The position numbers and the translations under genes are program-made. A DNA stretch of 64,000 nt from Isoptericola jiangsuensis (lineage in GTDB: Bacteria; Actinomycetota; Actinomycetes; Actinomycetales; Cellulomonadaceae), in NCBI RefSeq assembly GCF_002563715.1, contig NZ_PDJJ01000001.1, positions 3,038,001-3,102,000 of the forward strand, written 5' to 3'. Of the stretch, positions 27,244 through 35,943 are shown piece after piece. Positions within the stretch are counted from its first letter, which is position 1; every line of letters begins with the position of its first letter. The notes beneath the pieces are model-generated. The model ran no database searches, was not told the DNA's origin, and saw nothing but the letters and a program-made list of their open reading frames with translations.

Positions 27244-28222
27244 GTCCGTACCTCTCCTCGCCACGCCAGAACACGATGAAGCCGACGACGAAGAAGACGA
27301 TCGCCCACACGACGCCCAGCACCCACATGAGGGGGTCCTGGGCGAAAGCCTCTTCCGCCATGAGGGACGACCGCCCCAGGTACAGGTACACGGCGACCGG
27401 CTGGTACTCCAGCACGGGTCCGAGCCATGCCTGGACGGTCTGGGGCAGGTCGTCCACGTAACGCACCACCGGGAAGATGACACCGGAGGCGTACATCGTG
27501 AGACGCAGGACGAAGCTGATCACGTTGTCCAGGTCCGGCGTGATAGCGACGAGCCGCGCCATCACGAAGGCCACACCCATGTTGAAGACCCAGAGCAGGG
27601 CGACGGCCGGGATCAGCAGCAGCCACTCCCAGGTCACCGGTTCCGGTGCGTTGCTCCCGACGTAGCCGGAGGCGAGCACGATCCCGCACATGACCACGAT
27701 CGCGGGGACGAGCGTCGTCAGGTGCGACAGCACGTTGGACAGCGGGAGCACCGCACGAGGGAAGTGCATCGACCGGATGAGGTTGACGCTCTTGCCCGTG
27801 AGGGCCCTGGCCCCACCGTGCACGCTCTGCTCGAGGAACCGGAAGAGGAACACCCCGATGACGATGAACGCGATGGTGTTGTCGACGCCTCGGCTCACGT
27901 CCAGGAGCAGCCCGAAGATGAGGACGTAGACGATCGCGTTGAGCACCGGGTTCAGGACGGCCCAGAGCTGTCCCAGGTAGGTGTTCTGGTTGCGCGCGTA
28001 GGCGGCCGAGGTGCCGAGGACACGGATGAACGGGCCGCGTGCCACGACCTCCTTCACGTACGTCCACAGCGGAGGGCGCACGCCCATGCGCGTGAGGCCG
28101 TAGCGCTCGGCGATCGCGATGCGCTCGGCGGAAGTGGTGGCGGGGACGACGGGGTCCGGCGGCCGGGGCGGCGCAGGCCGCTGGGCGCCGGGGGTGTCTC
28201 CCGCGGTGGTCTGGGTGGTCAC
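27236..28222 (-). CDS. tagG: Teichoic-acid/polysaccharide ABC exporter permease
   Basis: This 328-residue permease of the ABC-2 (TagG/Wzm) type has a 100-residue cytoplasmic N-terminus, including WTYVKEVVARGPFIRVLG, then six membrane helices. Typical segments are YLGQLWAVLNPVLNAIVYVLIFG, GVFLFRFLEQSV and LPLSNVLSHLTTLVPAIVV. The last loop (PDLDNVISFVLRLTMYASGVIFP) and a Trp-rich end match the family. GTG 28222 is selected because the conserved body follows; its ribosome site is weak. A TAGGAT box lies about 44 nt upstream. It is co-translated with tagH. Confidence 0.88.
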   Translation of the reverse strand: MTTQTTAGDTPGAQRPAPPRPPDPVVPATTSAERIAIAERYGLTRMGVRPPLWTYVKEVVARGPFIRVLGTSAAYARNQNTYLGQLWAVLNPVLNAIVYVLIFGLLLDVSRGVDNTIAFIVIGVFLFRFLEQSVHGGARALTGKSVNLIRSMHFPRAVLPLSNVLSHLTTLVPAIVVMCGIVLASGYVGSNAPEPVTWEWLLLIPAVALLWVFNMGVAFVMARLVAITPDLDNVISFVLRLTMYASGVIFPVVRYVDDLPQTVQAWLGPVLEYQPVAVYLYLGRSSLMAEEAFAQDPLMWVLGVVWAIVFFVVGFIVFWRGEERYGRD

Positions 28223-28265
28223 GTCGTGTTCGAACCTGTCCTTCGAAGGGGGACCCGACCGCTCG

Positions 28266-28287
28266 ATCCTACCCACAGTGGGATACT
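28266..28287. promoter_or_regulatory. Divergent -10 boxes around a CCCACAGTGGG palindrome
   Basis: On the minus strand TAGGAT (28271-28266) points to tagG, and on the plus strand GATACT (28282-28287) points to the next gene. Between them is the palindrome CCCACAGTGGG (28272-28282). One regulator bound there could control both directions. Confidence 0.4.
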
Positions 28288-28325
28288 CGGAGATCGCCAC
28301 CTCGTCTCCTGGCAGAGAGGCTCCG

Positions 28326-29615
28326 ATGCCGAGCACCAGCAGCCCCGCCCCCCGTCCACGGACCGGGGGCGGTACCGTCGACCGAGCTGTCCGGACGACG
28401 GCGACCACGGTCCTGAGACTCGGGTCCCGCGCGAAGTCGGCCCTGCACCGCGCCGCGGCCCGCGGGCCGGCGGTCGACCCGCCCCTGGCGGAGATCGACC
28501 CGGCACCCGTCGTGGCCTACTTCGGTGACACCCCGGTCACCCTCTACCAGGTCCGCCAGTGGCTGCCGGTGCTGGAGCGGCTGTCGGAGCAGCTACCCGT
28601 GGTCGTCGTGGCCCGGCAGCACGACACGGCCGAGGCGCTCCGCCGGCACACCTCGCTCCTGGTGGCGACCGCCGTCGAGATCGACGACCTCCTCGGCCTC
28701 TACGACCACCTGGGCGCCAAGGTCGTCATCTACGTCAACAACGGGATGCGCAACTTCCAGTCGCTCATCTACCAGCGCGCGCTCCACGTCCACGTCAACC
28801 ACGGCGAGTCCGACAAGATGTCCATGGTGTCCAACCAGGCCAAGGCGTACGACCGGGTCGTCGTCGCCGGTCAGGCGGCCGTCGAGCGGCATCGTCGGGT
28901 GCTCCTCGGCCTGCCGGACGACCACCTCGCCGTGTGCGGGCGTCCCCAGCTCGACGTCGACCCGGGCCCCGCGCTGCCTGCCCCCCCGACGGGTCGCCGG
29001 ACCGTGCTCTACGCCCCCACCTGGTCCGGGGAGAACGACGCGAACAACTACACGTCGGTCGACGTCTACGGGCCTGCGATCGTCCGGGCCGTCCTGGCGA
29101 GGGACGATCTGCGGCTCGTCTACAAGCCGCACCCGCGGACCGTGAGCGGGACAGATCCCGCGAACCGGCACGCCCATGCCGAGATCGTCCGGCTGATCGA
29201 GGCGGAGGATGTCGACGCGGGACACCTCGCCCCGCTCGACATGGACCCCCTGTCCGTCTTCGCCGGCACCGACCTCCTCGTGACCGACGTCTCATCGGTC
29301 GGGCTCGACTTCCTCTACCTGCACCCCGGGGTCCCGATGCTGCTCACCGACCGGCGCACCGACCGCGCCCGGCTCCTGGCGGAGTCCCCGGTCGCCCGCG
29401 CCGTCGACGTCGTCGACGACGAGACCCTCGGTTCACTGCCGGAGATGCTCGACCGCAACCTCGGGACCGACCCCTGGCACGAACGACGTCTCGCCGCCCG
29501 CGACCACTACTTCGGGTTCCGGCACGGCGAGTCGACCCGACGGTTCGTCTCCCTGATCGGGGAGTGCGCGGACCGGCGCGACGCCCTGCTGGACCGGCAG
29601 CAGCCGTCGGCCTGA
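28326..29615 (+). CDS. CDP-glycerol glycerophosphotransferase-family protein (short form 3)
   Basis: The 429-residue protein has a basic Ala/Pro-rich N-terminal 60 residues and then the same fold as short forms 1 and 2: LYQVRQWLPVLERLSEQLPVV, VHVNHGESDKMSMVSNQAKAYD, TVLYAPTWSGEND, VYKPHPRTV and LVTDVSSVGLDF. As in its paralogues, HGESDK replaces HGTPLK. It diverges from the exporter genes and ends 4 nt from the convergent GT4 gene. ATG 28326 is preceded by GAGAGG. It probably adds a polyol phosphate to a lipid-linked glycan. The nature of the donor and the division of labour among the three short forms are unknown. Confidence 0.8.
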   Translation: MPSTSSPAPRPRTGGGTVDRAVRTTATTVLRLGSRAKSALHRAAARGPAVDPPLAEIDPAPVVAYFGDTPVTLYQVRQWLPVLERLSEQLPVVVVARQHDTAEALRRHTSLLVATAVEIDDLLGLYDHLGAKVVIYVNNGMRNFQSLIYQRALHVHVNHGESDKMSMVSNQAKAYDRVVVAGQAAVERHRRVLLGLPDDHLAVCGRPQLDVDPGPALPAPPTGRRTVLYAPTWSGENDANNYTSVDVYGPAIVRAVLARDDLRLVYKPHPRTVSGTDPANRHAHAEIVRLIEAEDVDAGHLAPLDMDPLSVFAGTDLLVTDVSSVGLDFLYLHPGVPMLLTDRRTDRARLLAESPVARAVDVVDDETLGSLPEMLDRNLGTDPWHERRLAARDHYFGFRHGESTRRFVSLIGECADRRDALLDRQQPSA

Positions 29616-29619
29616 GCCC

Positions 29620-31029
29620 TCATCGCGGCCTGTTCGCGATCTCGGCCGCGACCTCGGCCCACCGCTGCGCGACGCGGGCGTCGTCGAATCGCTGCGCGGA
29701 CCGGACCGCGGCCTGTCGCATCGGTACCAGCGTCGCCTCGTCGAGGCCCGTCACGTGCTCGATCGCCGCCGCGAGCGACTCGGTGTCGCCCGCAGGGACG
29801 AGGAAGCCGTCGACCCCGTGGGTGATGACGTCGGCCGGTCCGTACCGGATGTCGTACGCGATCGGGAGACAGCCGCGTGCCATGGCCTCGGCCAGCACCA
29901 GGGCCATCCCCTCGGAAGTGCTGGTCAGCAGCATGAACGAGGCGTCGGCGAAGCGGTCGGCGGCGCCCGGCACGTGCCCGCGCAGCCGCACGCCCGGGGC
30001 TCTCGCCGCCAGCGCCCTCAGCGCGGCCCGCTCGGGGCCGTCGCCGTACACGTCGAGACGCAGCGGTCGGCCCGTGCGCCGACGGACGGCGTCGACGGCC
30101 GCGATCGCGTGGTCGATCCGCTTGCGCGGGTGCAGGCCGGCCACCACGACGCCGCGGGCCGGGTCACGGCCGGTCAGCGCGGTGTTCACGCCGAGCTCGG
30201 TGCTGTTGGGCACGACGAACGTCCGCACGCCCGGGCCGAGCCGCTCGCTGAGCTCTCGCTCCTGGGTGGGGGTGAGCAGGACGACGCCGTCGTAGTCGGC
30301 CAGCACGCCGAGCATCCGGCTGCGGCGGCCGACGAGCTCGCCGTGCGCGTCCTGCGCGTCGGTCGACAGGTGGGCGCCGTGCACCAGGTGCAGCGTCCGC
30401 AGCGAGGGCACGTCCCTGAGCGACGCGAAGAACCGGATGAGGACCTTGCTGTCGACCACGACGAAGGTCGGGTCGTCCGGCAGCACCTGCGTGGTCCACT
30501 CCAGGTGGAAGGCGCGCCGGGACGGCCAGGTCCGGCCGGGGCGGCCCGTCCGGGTGAAGGTCGCCACCGTGCGCCGGGCGCCCTGGCGCTCCTCGACGGC
30601 GAGCAGGCTGCGGTCCCGGCGGAACACGAGGGTGCGCACGCCGCCGGTGCCGTCGGGCTCCTCGCGGGTGAGCTCGCCGCGGCGGCCTCGAGGGCGCCGA
30701 CCGGGTGCCTCGTCGCCGCGCGGGTCCAGCGCCTCGTCGGGCAGGTCGCGCAGGTCCTCCCACACGTTGTGCAGGGTGACGCCGTCGACCAGGTCCCCGC
30801 GGCGGGTCAGCCGTCGACGGGCCTCGTCGACGTCCAGCCCGGGCGAGTACGTGAGGATCCGCACGGGCGCGTCCAGGTGCGCGGCGAGGATCCGCGAGCG
30901 ACGCAGCAGCGCCGACGTCATCCCGCCGAAGTCGTGCGGGACCGACCACGTCGCCGTCGCGAGACCGCCGGCGGGCGGCGGGGCGTCGGGGAGGCCCGCG
31001 GGGCGGGGCAGGGCACCAGGAGCGGTCAC
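29620..31029 (-). CDS. GT4 glycosyltransferase, TagE-like
   Basis: The 469-residue GT-B enzyme has a late domain typical of poly(glycerol-phosphate) alpha-glucosyltransferases: VVAGLHPRKRIDHAI, LDVYGDGPERAALR, then TSTSEGMALVLAEAMARGC, with PIAYDIRYGPADVI as the signature that separates TagE/TarM/GtfA enzymes from other GT4 members. The N-terminal half has FGGMTSALLRRSRIL and a 60-residue Arg/Glu-rich insertion. It is likely to decorate a polyol-phosphate chain with hexose. The GTG start (31029) lies 6 nt after TAGGAT, so the transcript is probably leaderless. Confidence 0.8.
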   Translation of the reverse strand: MTAPGALPRPAGLPDAPPPAGGLATATWSVPHDFGGMTSALLRRSRILAAHLDAPVRILTYSPGLDVDEARRRLTRRGDLVDGVTLHNVWEDLRDLPDEALDPRGDEAPGRRPRGRRGELTREEPDGTGGVRTLVFRRDRSLLAVEERQGARRTVATFTRTGRPGRTWPSRRAFHLEWTTQVLPDDPTFVVVDSKVLIRFFASLRDVPSLRTLHLVHGAHLSTDAQDAHGELVGRRSRMLGVLADYDGVVLLTPTQERELSERLGPGVRTFVVPNSTELGVNTALTGRDPARGVVVAGLHPRKRIDHAIAAVDAVRRRTGRPLRLDVYGDGPERAALRALAARAPGVRLRGHVPGAADRFADASFMLLTSTSEGMALVLAEAMARGCLPIAYDIRYGPADVITHGVDGFLVPAGDTESLAAAIEHVTGLDEATLVPMRQAAVRSAQRFDDARVAQRWAEVAAEIANRPR

Positions 31030-31035
31030 TCCCGG

Positions 31036-31041
31036 ATCCTA
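31036..31041 (-). promoter_or_regulatory. TAGGAT -10 box, leaderless start of the GT4 gene
   Basis: The minus strand reads TAGGAT, six bases, then the GTG at 31029, which places the transcription start on the start codon. Confidence 0.5.
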
Positions 31042-31137
31042 GAGGCCGGGCGCGCCGGGACGTCCGGGCACCGGGCGTTCACCGACAGGTCATGCGCCGT
31101 CCCCCGGCGCGTCGCACGGCGGTGCGACGCTGACCGC

Positions 31138-32142
31138 GTGAGTGCGCTCGTCGAGTCCCCGCTGCAGCTGTTGTGCGTCGTCGAGGCGCACGCCGCCGGT
31201 CTGACCGGCTTCCCGACACGGGTCGTGGCCCGCGCGGACGTCCCGACGATGCGGGCCGCGGTGGACGCGGTGCGTGCCGTAGGCCCGCCGGACGGCCTGC
31301 ACGTCGAGGTGGGTCCGGCGCGCGACGCGCTGGGACCCGCGGACGTGCGCGTCGTCGGGGACCCGTTCTCGGGGGCGTTCCAGTCGTCGCTGGTGCGGGG
31401 CGGGGGCGCGGACCGGTTCGTGGTGGTCGACGACGGCCTGGCGACGGTGGACGTGGCCCGCCGCCTCGTCGCGGGCGAGCCGATGGTGCGGCTCGCGGCG
31501 CCGGGCGGCCCGCTCCGCTCGGCGCTCGGCACGGTCGCGACGCGGCGCCTCCTGCGGGCCGCGCGGCAGGACCGGCTGACGCTGTGCACGATGCTGCCGC
31601 CGGACGCGGTGCGGGCGGACGCCCTGCGCGGTCTCGGCGTGGACGTGCAGGAGCACTCCTTCGAGTGGCTGGCGTCGCGGCCGGCGGACACCGACCCGGC
31701 GCTGCGGGTGGACGAGCCGACGGTGGTCGTGGGCTCGGGTCTCGTCGGCGACCGGCTGGTGCACGCCGACGCGTACGCCGCGTGGCTGCGCGGGCTGGCG
31801 GCCGACGGCCCGGTGCGCTACCTGCCGCACCGTCGCCACGACCCGCTCGTCACGGCGCTGTTCGAGCAGATCCCGGGCGTCCGGGTGGACGCCCCCGGCG
31901 CGCCGGTGGAGCTGCGCCTGCGTGACCTGCCGGCGGGACGGCGCGTCGTGTCGCTGCCGTCGACGTCGGCGATCACCCTGACGCGCCTGCTCGCCCCGCG
32001 AGGCGTCGAGGTGGTCGGGCAGCACGTGCCGGACGCCTGGTGGACGGACCGCGCGGGCCCGCGCCTGCGGGAGCACCTGGGCCTGGCGGCCGACCTCGCG
32101 GCGCAGGCGGCGGGCCGGACCCGGGCGCGCCGCGTCGCATGA
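31138..32142 (+). CDS. Predicted GT-B transferase with sialyltransferase-like motifs
   Basis: I do not recognise a named family with certainty. The 334-residue protein begins SALVESPLQLLCVVEAH, the start seen in several bacterial sialyltransferase-like proteins. RFVVVDDGLATVDVA contains an acidic-acidic-Gly triad, YLPHRRHD is close to the His-Pro motif, and LPSTSAITL gives a Ser-Thr motif. These three sites, in this order, are the hallmarks of bacterial sialyl- and polysialyltransferases (GT38/42/52/80), although HP is changed to HR. It overlaps the next gene by 4 nt. Given the CMP-nonulosonate gene at 36927-39032, transfer of a nonulosonic acid is a reasonable inference. The start is GTG 31138. 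Confidence 0.55.
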   Translation: MSALVESPLQLLCVVEAHAAGLTGFPTRVVARADVPTMRAAVDAVRAVGPPDGLHVEVGPARDALGPADVRVVGDPFSGAFQSSLVRGGGADRFVVVDDGLATVDVARRLVAGEPMVRLAAPGGPLRSALGTVATRRLLRAARQDRLTLCTMLPPDAVRADALRGLGVDVQEHSFEWLASRPADTDPALRVDEPTVVVGSGLVGDRLVHADAYAAWLRGLAADGPVRYLPHRRHDPLVTALFEQIPGVRVDAPGAPVELRLRDLPAGRRVVSLPSTSAITLTRLLAPRGVEVVGQHVPDAWWTDRAGPRLREHLGLAADLAAQAAGRTRARRVA

Positions 32143-33368
32143 GCGGCCCGTCCGTCCTCGCCGTCGCCGACTCGGACTCCTACCTCAAGTGGGCCGCGTG
32201 GACCCTGGCCCGGCTGCGGTCCGGCGCGGGGGCGCGCGGCACCGCGGTGGTGGTGCGCTCGCCGCTGGCGCCGACGCCCGAGCAGGCGCGGTCCGCGGTG
32301 ACCGGCACGGGCGTGGCGCCGCCGGCGGTGCTCGGCCCGGCGGCGCTGGCCCGCCGGGTGCGGGACGAGCGGCCGGACGTGCTGCTGGTCGCGGCCACCG
32401 GACCCGTGGCCGAGCTGGTGGCGCGCGCGGTGGTGCGGGCCGGGGGTGACCGGCGTCCCGCGCTGGTCACCGGGCTGCCCGGCATGGCGCTGCCCGCCAC
32501 CGTGCACGGCACGGGCTGGCGGCGCTGGGCGGACGCGTTCGTCGTGCACGCCCCGGGCGAGGTCGCGCCGTACCGGTCGGCGTTCGCCGGGCACGACCGG
32601 CGTCCGGCCCTACCCGTGACCCGGCTGCCGTTCCTCGACGCCGCCACCCCCCTGCCCGGCACCGTCCGCTCCGGCACCGTCCGCTCCGGCACGACCACCG
32701 CCGCAGGGTCCCGCCCGGTGCCGCCCCACCGGGTGGTCGTGGCGGCCCAGGCGAAGGTGCCCGCGACGCGTGCGGAGCGCCTCGGCCTGCTGGACGGCCT
32801 GGCCCGGCTCGCCGACGACGGGTTCGAGGTCGTGGTGAAGCTCCGGGCCCGCGGGGGCGAGCGGCAGACCCACAACGAGCCGTACCCCTTGGACGTGCTG
32901 TGGGCGGCCGAGGCCGCGGCACGGGGGCACCGCGCCGACGCGGTGACGTTCGCCGTCGGGCCGATGGCGGACCACCTCGGGCCGGGCACGGCCCTGCTCA
33001 CCGTGAGCTCGACGGCCGCCCTGGAGTCGCTGGCCCGCGGTCTGCCGACGGTGTTCCTCGACGACTTCGGGGTGGGGCCGGAGCAGCTCAACGTGCCGTT
33101 CGCCGCCTCGGGGTGCCTGGTCGGCCTCGCCGACGTGGCCGCGGTGCTGCGGTCCGGCGGGCCGGTGCCCGACCCGCAGTGGTGCGCCGCCGGCTACCTG
33201 CACGACCGCGACGAGCTCGGCGCGGTCGTCACGGACCTCGCCGCGGCGGCCCGGGCCGGTGCCCTGCCGCCCCTCGGCCCGGTGCGGCCGTTCTCCCGCC
33301 CACGCCACGGCTGGTCCCGGGTGCGCTCGGCGCTGCCCGTCGCGGTGTCCGCCCGCCTGACGCGCTGA
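32139..33368 (+). CDS. DUF6716-type putative glycosyltransferase
   Basis: The 409-residue protein begins VLAVADSDSYLKWAAWTL, the opening I associate with DUF6716 putative glycosyltransferases. The body is GT-B like: VVVAAQAKVPATRAERLGLL, VVVKLRARGGERQTHNEPYP and LLTVSSTAALESLARGLP, the last providing a Ser-Ser-Thr site before FLDDFGV. It is co-translated with the upstream gene through an ATGA overlap, so the pair probably acts on one glycan. A duplicated 15-nt unit in the middle adds GTVRSGTVRS to a linker. Donor and acceptor are unknown. Confidence 0.65.
   Translation: MSGPSVLAVADSDSYLKWAAWTLARLRSGAGARGTAVVVRSPLAPTPEQARSAVTGTGVAPPAVLGPAALARRVRDERPDVLLVAATGPVAELVARAVVRAGGDRRPALVTGLPGMALPATVHGTGWRRWADAFVVHAPGEVAPYRSAFAGHDRRPALPVTRLPFLDAATPLPGTVRSGTVRSGTTTAAGSRPVPPHRVVVAAQAKVPATRAERLGLLDGLARLADDGFEVVVKLRARGGERQTHNEPYPLDVLWAAEAAARGHRADAVTFAVGPMADHLGPGTALLTVSSTAALESLARGLPTVFLDDFGVGPEQLNVPFAASGCLVGLADVAAVLRSGGPVPDPQWCAAGYLHDRDELGAVVTDLAAAARAGALPPLGPVRPFSRPRHGWSRVRSALPVAVSARLTR
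32658..32687 (+). repeat. Two tandem 15-nt repeats
   Basis: GGCACCGTCCGCTCC occurs twice in a row, in frame, encoding GTVRS twice in a variable linker. It may vary in copy number between strains. Confidence 0.6.
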
Positions 33369-33397
33369 GCCCTCCCCGCCCGGAGGCGGGGAGGGCT
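33368..33397. terminator. Bidirectional terminator, perfect 13-bp stem
   Basis: AGCCCTCCCCGCC (33368-33380) and its complement (33385-33397) enclose CGGA between the convergent DUF6716 and GT2 genes. Confidence 0.85.
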
Positions 33398-33422
33398 CGC
33401 TGCCGGCGGGTGCGCCCGCGCG

Positions 33423-34502
33423 TCAGGCGCGGTGGTCGGCGGCGGCCCGCGCGGTGAGGCCGCGCACGAACCCCGCCCCCCACGTCAGGTGCATGACCAC
33501 GAGGACGACGGGCAGCGCGAGCGCCGCCCGCGCGCGCAGCCGGGGCGACCGCGCGGCCGCGACCGCCGACGCGCCGACGACCCCCAGCAGGTAGGTGACG
33601 GGGAGCGCGAACCCGGCGGCGGCCAGGCCGGCGGTGCCGGCGGCGAGCCCGACGGCGCCCGCGGCGACGGCGAGGCCGAGCAGCAGCACGAGGGCGGGCG
33701 GCGCCAGGTACCGCCACGACACGGTGGACGCGTCCCGGCGCACCACCTCCCGCCGCCACATGCCGGTGCGCCAGAACTGCTTCGCGACGGCACGCAGGGT
33801 GCGTCGCGGCCGGTACTCCACGACGAGCGCGGGGTCGAACCAGAGCAGGCCCCCCGCCCGGCGCAGGCGCAGGCACAGCTCCCAGTCCTCGGCGCGGAAC
33901 AGGGACGGGTCGTACCCGCCGACGGCCTCGACGGCCGCCCGCCGGAACGCGCCCAGGTACACGGTCTCGGCGGGGCCGGCCCGCCCCCCGGTGTGGAACG
34001 CCGCGGGGCCGATCCCCACGGGGTGGCTCATGGCCCGCGCCGCCGCCTCCTGGACGGCGCCGTCACCCCGGGGGGACATGACGCCGCCCACGCCGACCGC
34101 GTCGTGCGCCCGCAGCAGGGCGACGCAGCGGCGCACGTAGTCGGGGGGCAGCACGGTGTGCCCGTCGACGCGCAGGACGACGTCGCCCGCCGGGCCGTCG
34201 TCCCGGTGCCCCACGGCGAGGTTGAGGCCGATGGACCGCGAGCCGGTCGGGTTGTCGAGCACGGTGACCCGCGGGTCGGCCGCCGCGAGGTCCGCCGCGA
34301 TCTCGGCGGTGCGGTCGTGCGACGGCCCGACCGCGAGGACCACGTGCAGGTCGCCGTCGTGCTCCTGGGCCAGGACGGAGCCGACGGCGGCGGCGAGGTG
34401 GTCCTCCTCGTCGCGCACGCACGCGACGACGCGCACGTCGCAGCGGCCGAGGCGGCCGGGGGTGCGGACGTCGTCGAGCTCGCGCAGGCCGTCAGCCGTC
34501 AC
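33423..34502 (-). CDS. ExoA-like family 2 glycosyltransferase with C-terminal membrane helices
   Basis: The 359-residue protein resembles succinoglycan ExoA. GT2 motifs are VRVVACVRDEEDHLAAAV, VLAVGPSHDRT, the metal-binding VLRVDGHTVL and FRAEDWELCLRLRRAG. After residue 250 there are about three hydrophobic helices (LVLLLGLAVAAGAVG, FALPVTYLLGVVGA, LALPVVLVVMHL) that would hold it at the membrane. GTG 34502 has GAGGAAGG upstream and lies inside the end of the preceding polysialyltransferase-like gene (11-nt overlap), making it the last gene of that operon. Confidence 0.8.
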   Translation of the reverse strand: MTADGLRELDDVRTPGRLGRCDVRVVACVRDEEDHLAAAVGSVLAQEHDGDLHVVLAVGPSHDRTAEIAADLAAADPRVTVLDNPTGSRSIGLNLAVGHRDDGPAGDVVLRVDGHTVLPPDYVRRCVALLRAHDAVGVGGVMSPRGDGAVQEAAARAMSHPVGIGPAAFHTGGRAGPAETVYLGAFRRAAVEAVGGYDPSLFRAEDWELCLRLRRAGGLLWFDPALVVEYRPRRTLRAVAKQFWRTGMWRREVVRRDASTVSWRYLAPPALVLLLGLAVAAGAVGLAAGTAGLAAAGFALPVTYLLGVVGASAVAAARSPRLRARAALALPVVLVVMHLTWGAGFVRGLTARAAADHRA

Positions 34503-35943
34503 CGTCGAGCCTTCCTCGCATCGCCCCGACGGCGGCACGCAGGTCGTCGCCGCCCACGGCGTACCGGGCGCGCACGACCCGCCGCAGACGACCGCCGAGC
34601 AGGCGGCGGTCGACGACGTCGCCCAGGTGCACGATCCGCGAGGACCGCCACCACGGCACGGGCAGCCCGCCGGGCAGCCCGAGGGCGGTGAGGCGCTTGC
34701 GCCGGAACCAGCGCCGCAGACGGTCGTCGTCCAGGCCCGTCAGCAGGTCGGCGGCGTCGTCGCGCAGCCCGGGCAGGAGGCCGGGCTGCTGGCAGTACGA
34801 GACGGCGCGGACGAGCCGCTGGAGGTCGGCGACGTCACCCGCCCACGGGTCGGCGGACCAGAGGGCGTCGACGACGACGGCGGGCACCCGGTTGGAGTTC
34901 GGGTACGGCTCGAGGCGGTCGAGGAGCAGGTCGGTGCCGACGGCGGCGACCTCGACGTCGTAGAGGGCCCGGGCGGTGGCGAGCGCGGTGGAGAAGCAGG
35001 ACACGACGAGGCCCGGCGCGGACTCGCCGAGCAGGGCCTCGGCGAGGACGGCGGCGGGCGCCACCTCCAGCTCGACGCCGAGGGTGCGCGCGTGCGCGGC
35101 GAGCTCCTCGGTGCCCTGCCGCGGCGCGGACGGGTGCGGCTTGAGCAGCACGTGCCGGTAGCCCCGCTCCGCGGCGTGCGCCACCATGCGCCGGTGCAGC
35201 GCCGCCTCCTCGGCGACGTCGATCAGCCCGATGGCGGCCATGTACTGCCCGAGCACGAGGGCGTACGTGCCGGGTGCGGGCAGGTGGTCGGCGAGCCGGA
35301 CGCCGGTGCGCTCCTGGCCGGCGGACCCGGCCGGTCCGGTCACGGCGTGCTCGGTGAGGGCGGCGACGACCTTGCGGAACGACTCCGCGGGCACGACGAC
35401 GCCCGGGACGTCCCACTCGGCGAGCAGGGTGGGGCGGACGCCGGGCAGCAGGTCGAGGTGCAGGAGCCGCTCGACGCGCCCCCCGGTCTCGTACCGCAGG
35501 GCGAACCGCGTGGGCCCGTAGACCATGAGGCCGTCGGCGTACACGGTGACGGCGGCGGACGCGAAGATCGCGACGAGCGCGCCGGTGGGCGACGTCGCCA
35601 CCGACTCCCCCACGAGCTCGACCGGCCCGTCGCCGAGGTCCCAGCGCTCCCGCAGGAGCCGCTCCCACAGCGGCGCGTCCTCGGGGCGGGGCCGCCACTG
35701 CTTGGGGTGGTAGGGCGCGACGACGTCGTTCCACGCGACGACCTCGTCGAACCGGTCCGCGAGCGCCGCGAAGGCGGGGCCCGCGGTGAGGTCACCGCTC
35801 GCCTCGGGCGCGGGGACGTTGTGCTGGACCACGAGCACGGTGCGCTCGCGGCGCGGCAGGACGCCCGCGTCCCAGGCCGCGACGACGGTGGCGGCGCCGA
35901 ACAGCGTGGACGCCGTGACGACCTGGGTGCTCACCTCGGTCAT
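34492..35943 (-). CDS. Alpha-2,8-polysialyltransferase family protein 1
   Basis: The 483-residue GT-B protein matches the bacterial polysialyltransferase group. The nucleotide and acceptor sites are visible as VTVYADGLMVYGPT (acidic-Gly site, here ADG), HVLLKPHPSAP (the His-Pro motif that binds CMP) and VVSCFSTALATARAL (Ser-Thr site). It begins TQVVTASTLFGAATVVAAWDAG, like its paralogue at 50680-52071. Its ATG overlaps the stop of a GT2 gene by 4 nt, and two genes upstream lies the CMP-nonulosonate gene, so the donor is likely CMP-Kdn or a related CMP-sugar and the product a nonulosonate chain. Linkage cannot be read. Confidence 0.78.
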   Translation of the reverse strand: MTEVSTQVVTASTLFGAATVVAAWDAGVLPRRERTVLVVQHNVPAPEASGDLTAGPAFAALADRFDEVVAWNDVVAPYHPKQWRPRPEDAPLWERLLRERWDLGDGPVELVGESVATSPTGALVAIFASAAVTVYADGLMVYGPTRFALRYETGGRVERLLHLDLLPGVRPTLLAEWDVPGVVVPAESFRKVVAALTEHAVTGPAGSAGQERTGVRLADHLPAPGTYALVLGQYMAAIGLIDVAEEAALHRRMVAHAAERGYRHVLLKPHPSAPRQGTEELAAHARTLGVELEVAPAAVLAEALLGESAPGLVVSCFSTALATARALYDVEVAAVGTDLLLDRLEPYPNSNRVPAVVVDALWSADPWAGDVADLQRLVRAVSYCQQPGLLPGLRDDAADLLTGLDDDRLRRWFRRKRLTALGLPGGLPVPWWRSSRIVHLGDVVDRRLLGGRLRRVVRARYAVGGDDLRAAVGAMRGRLDGDG

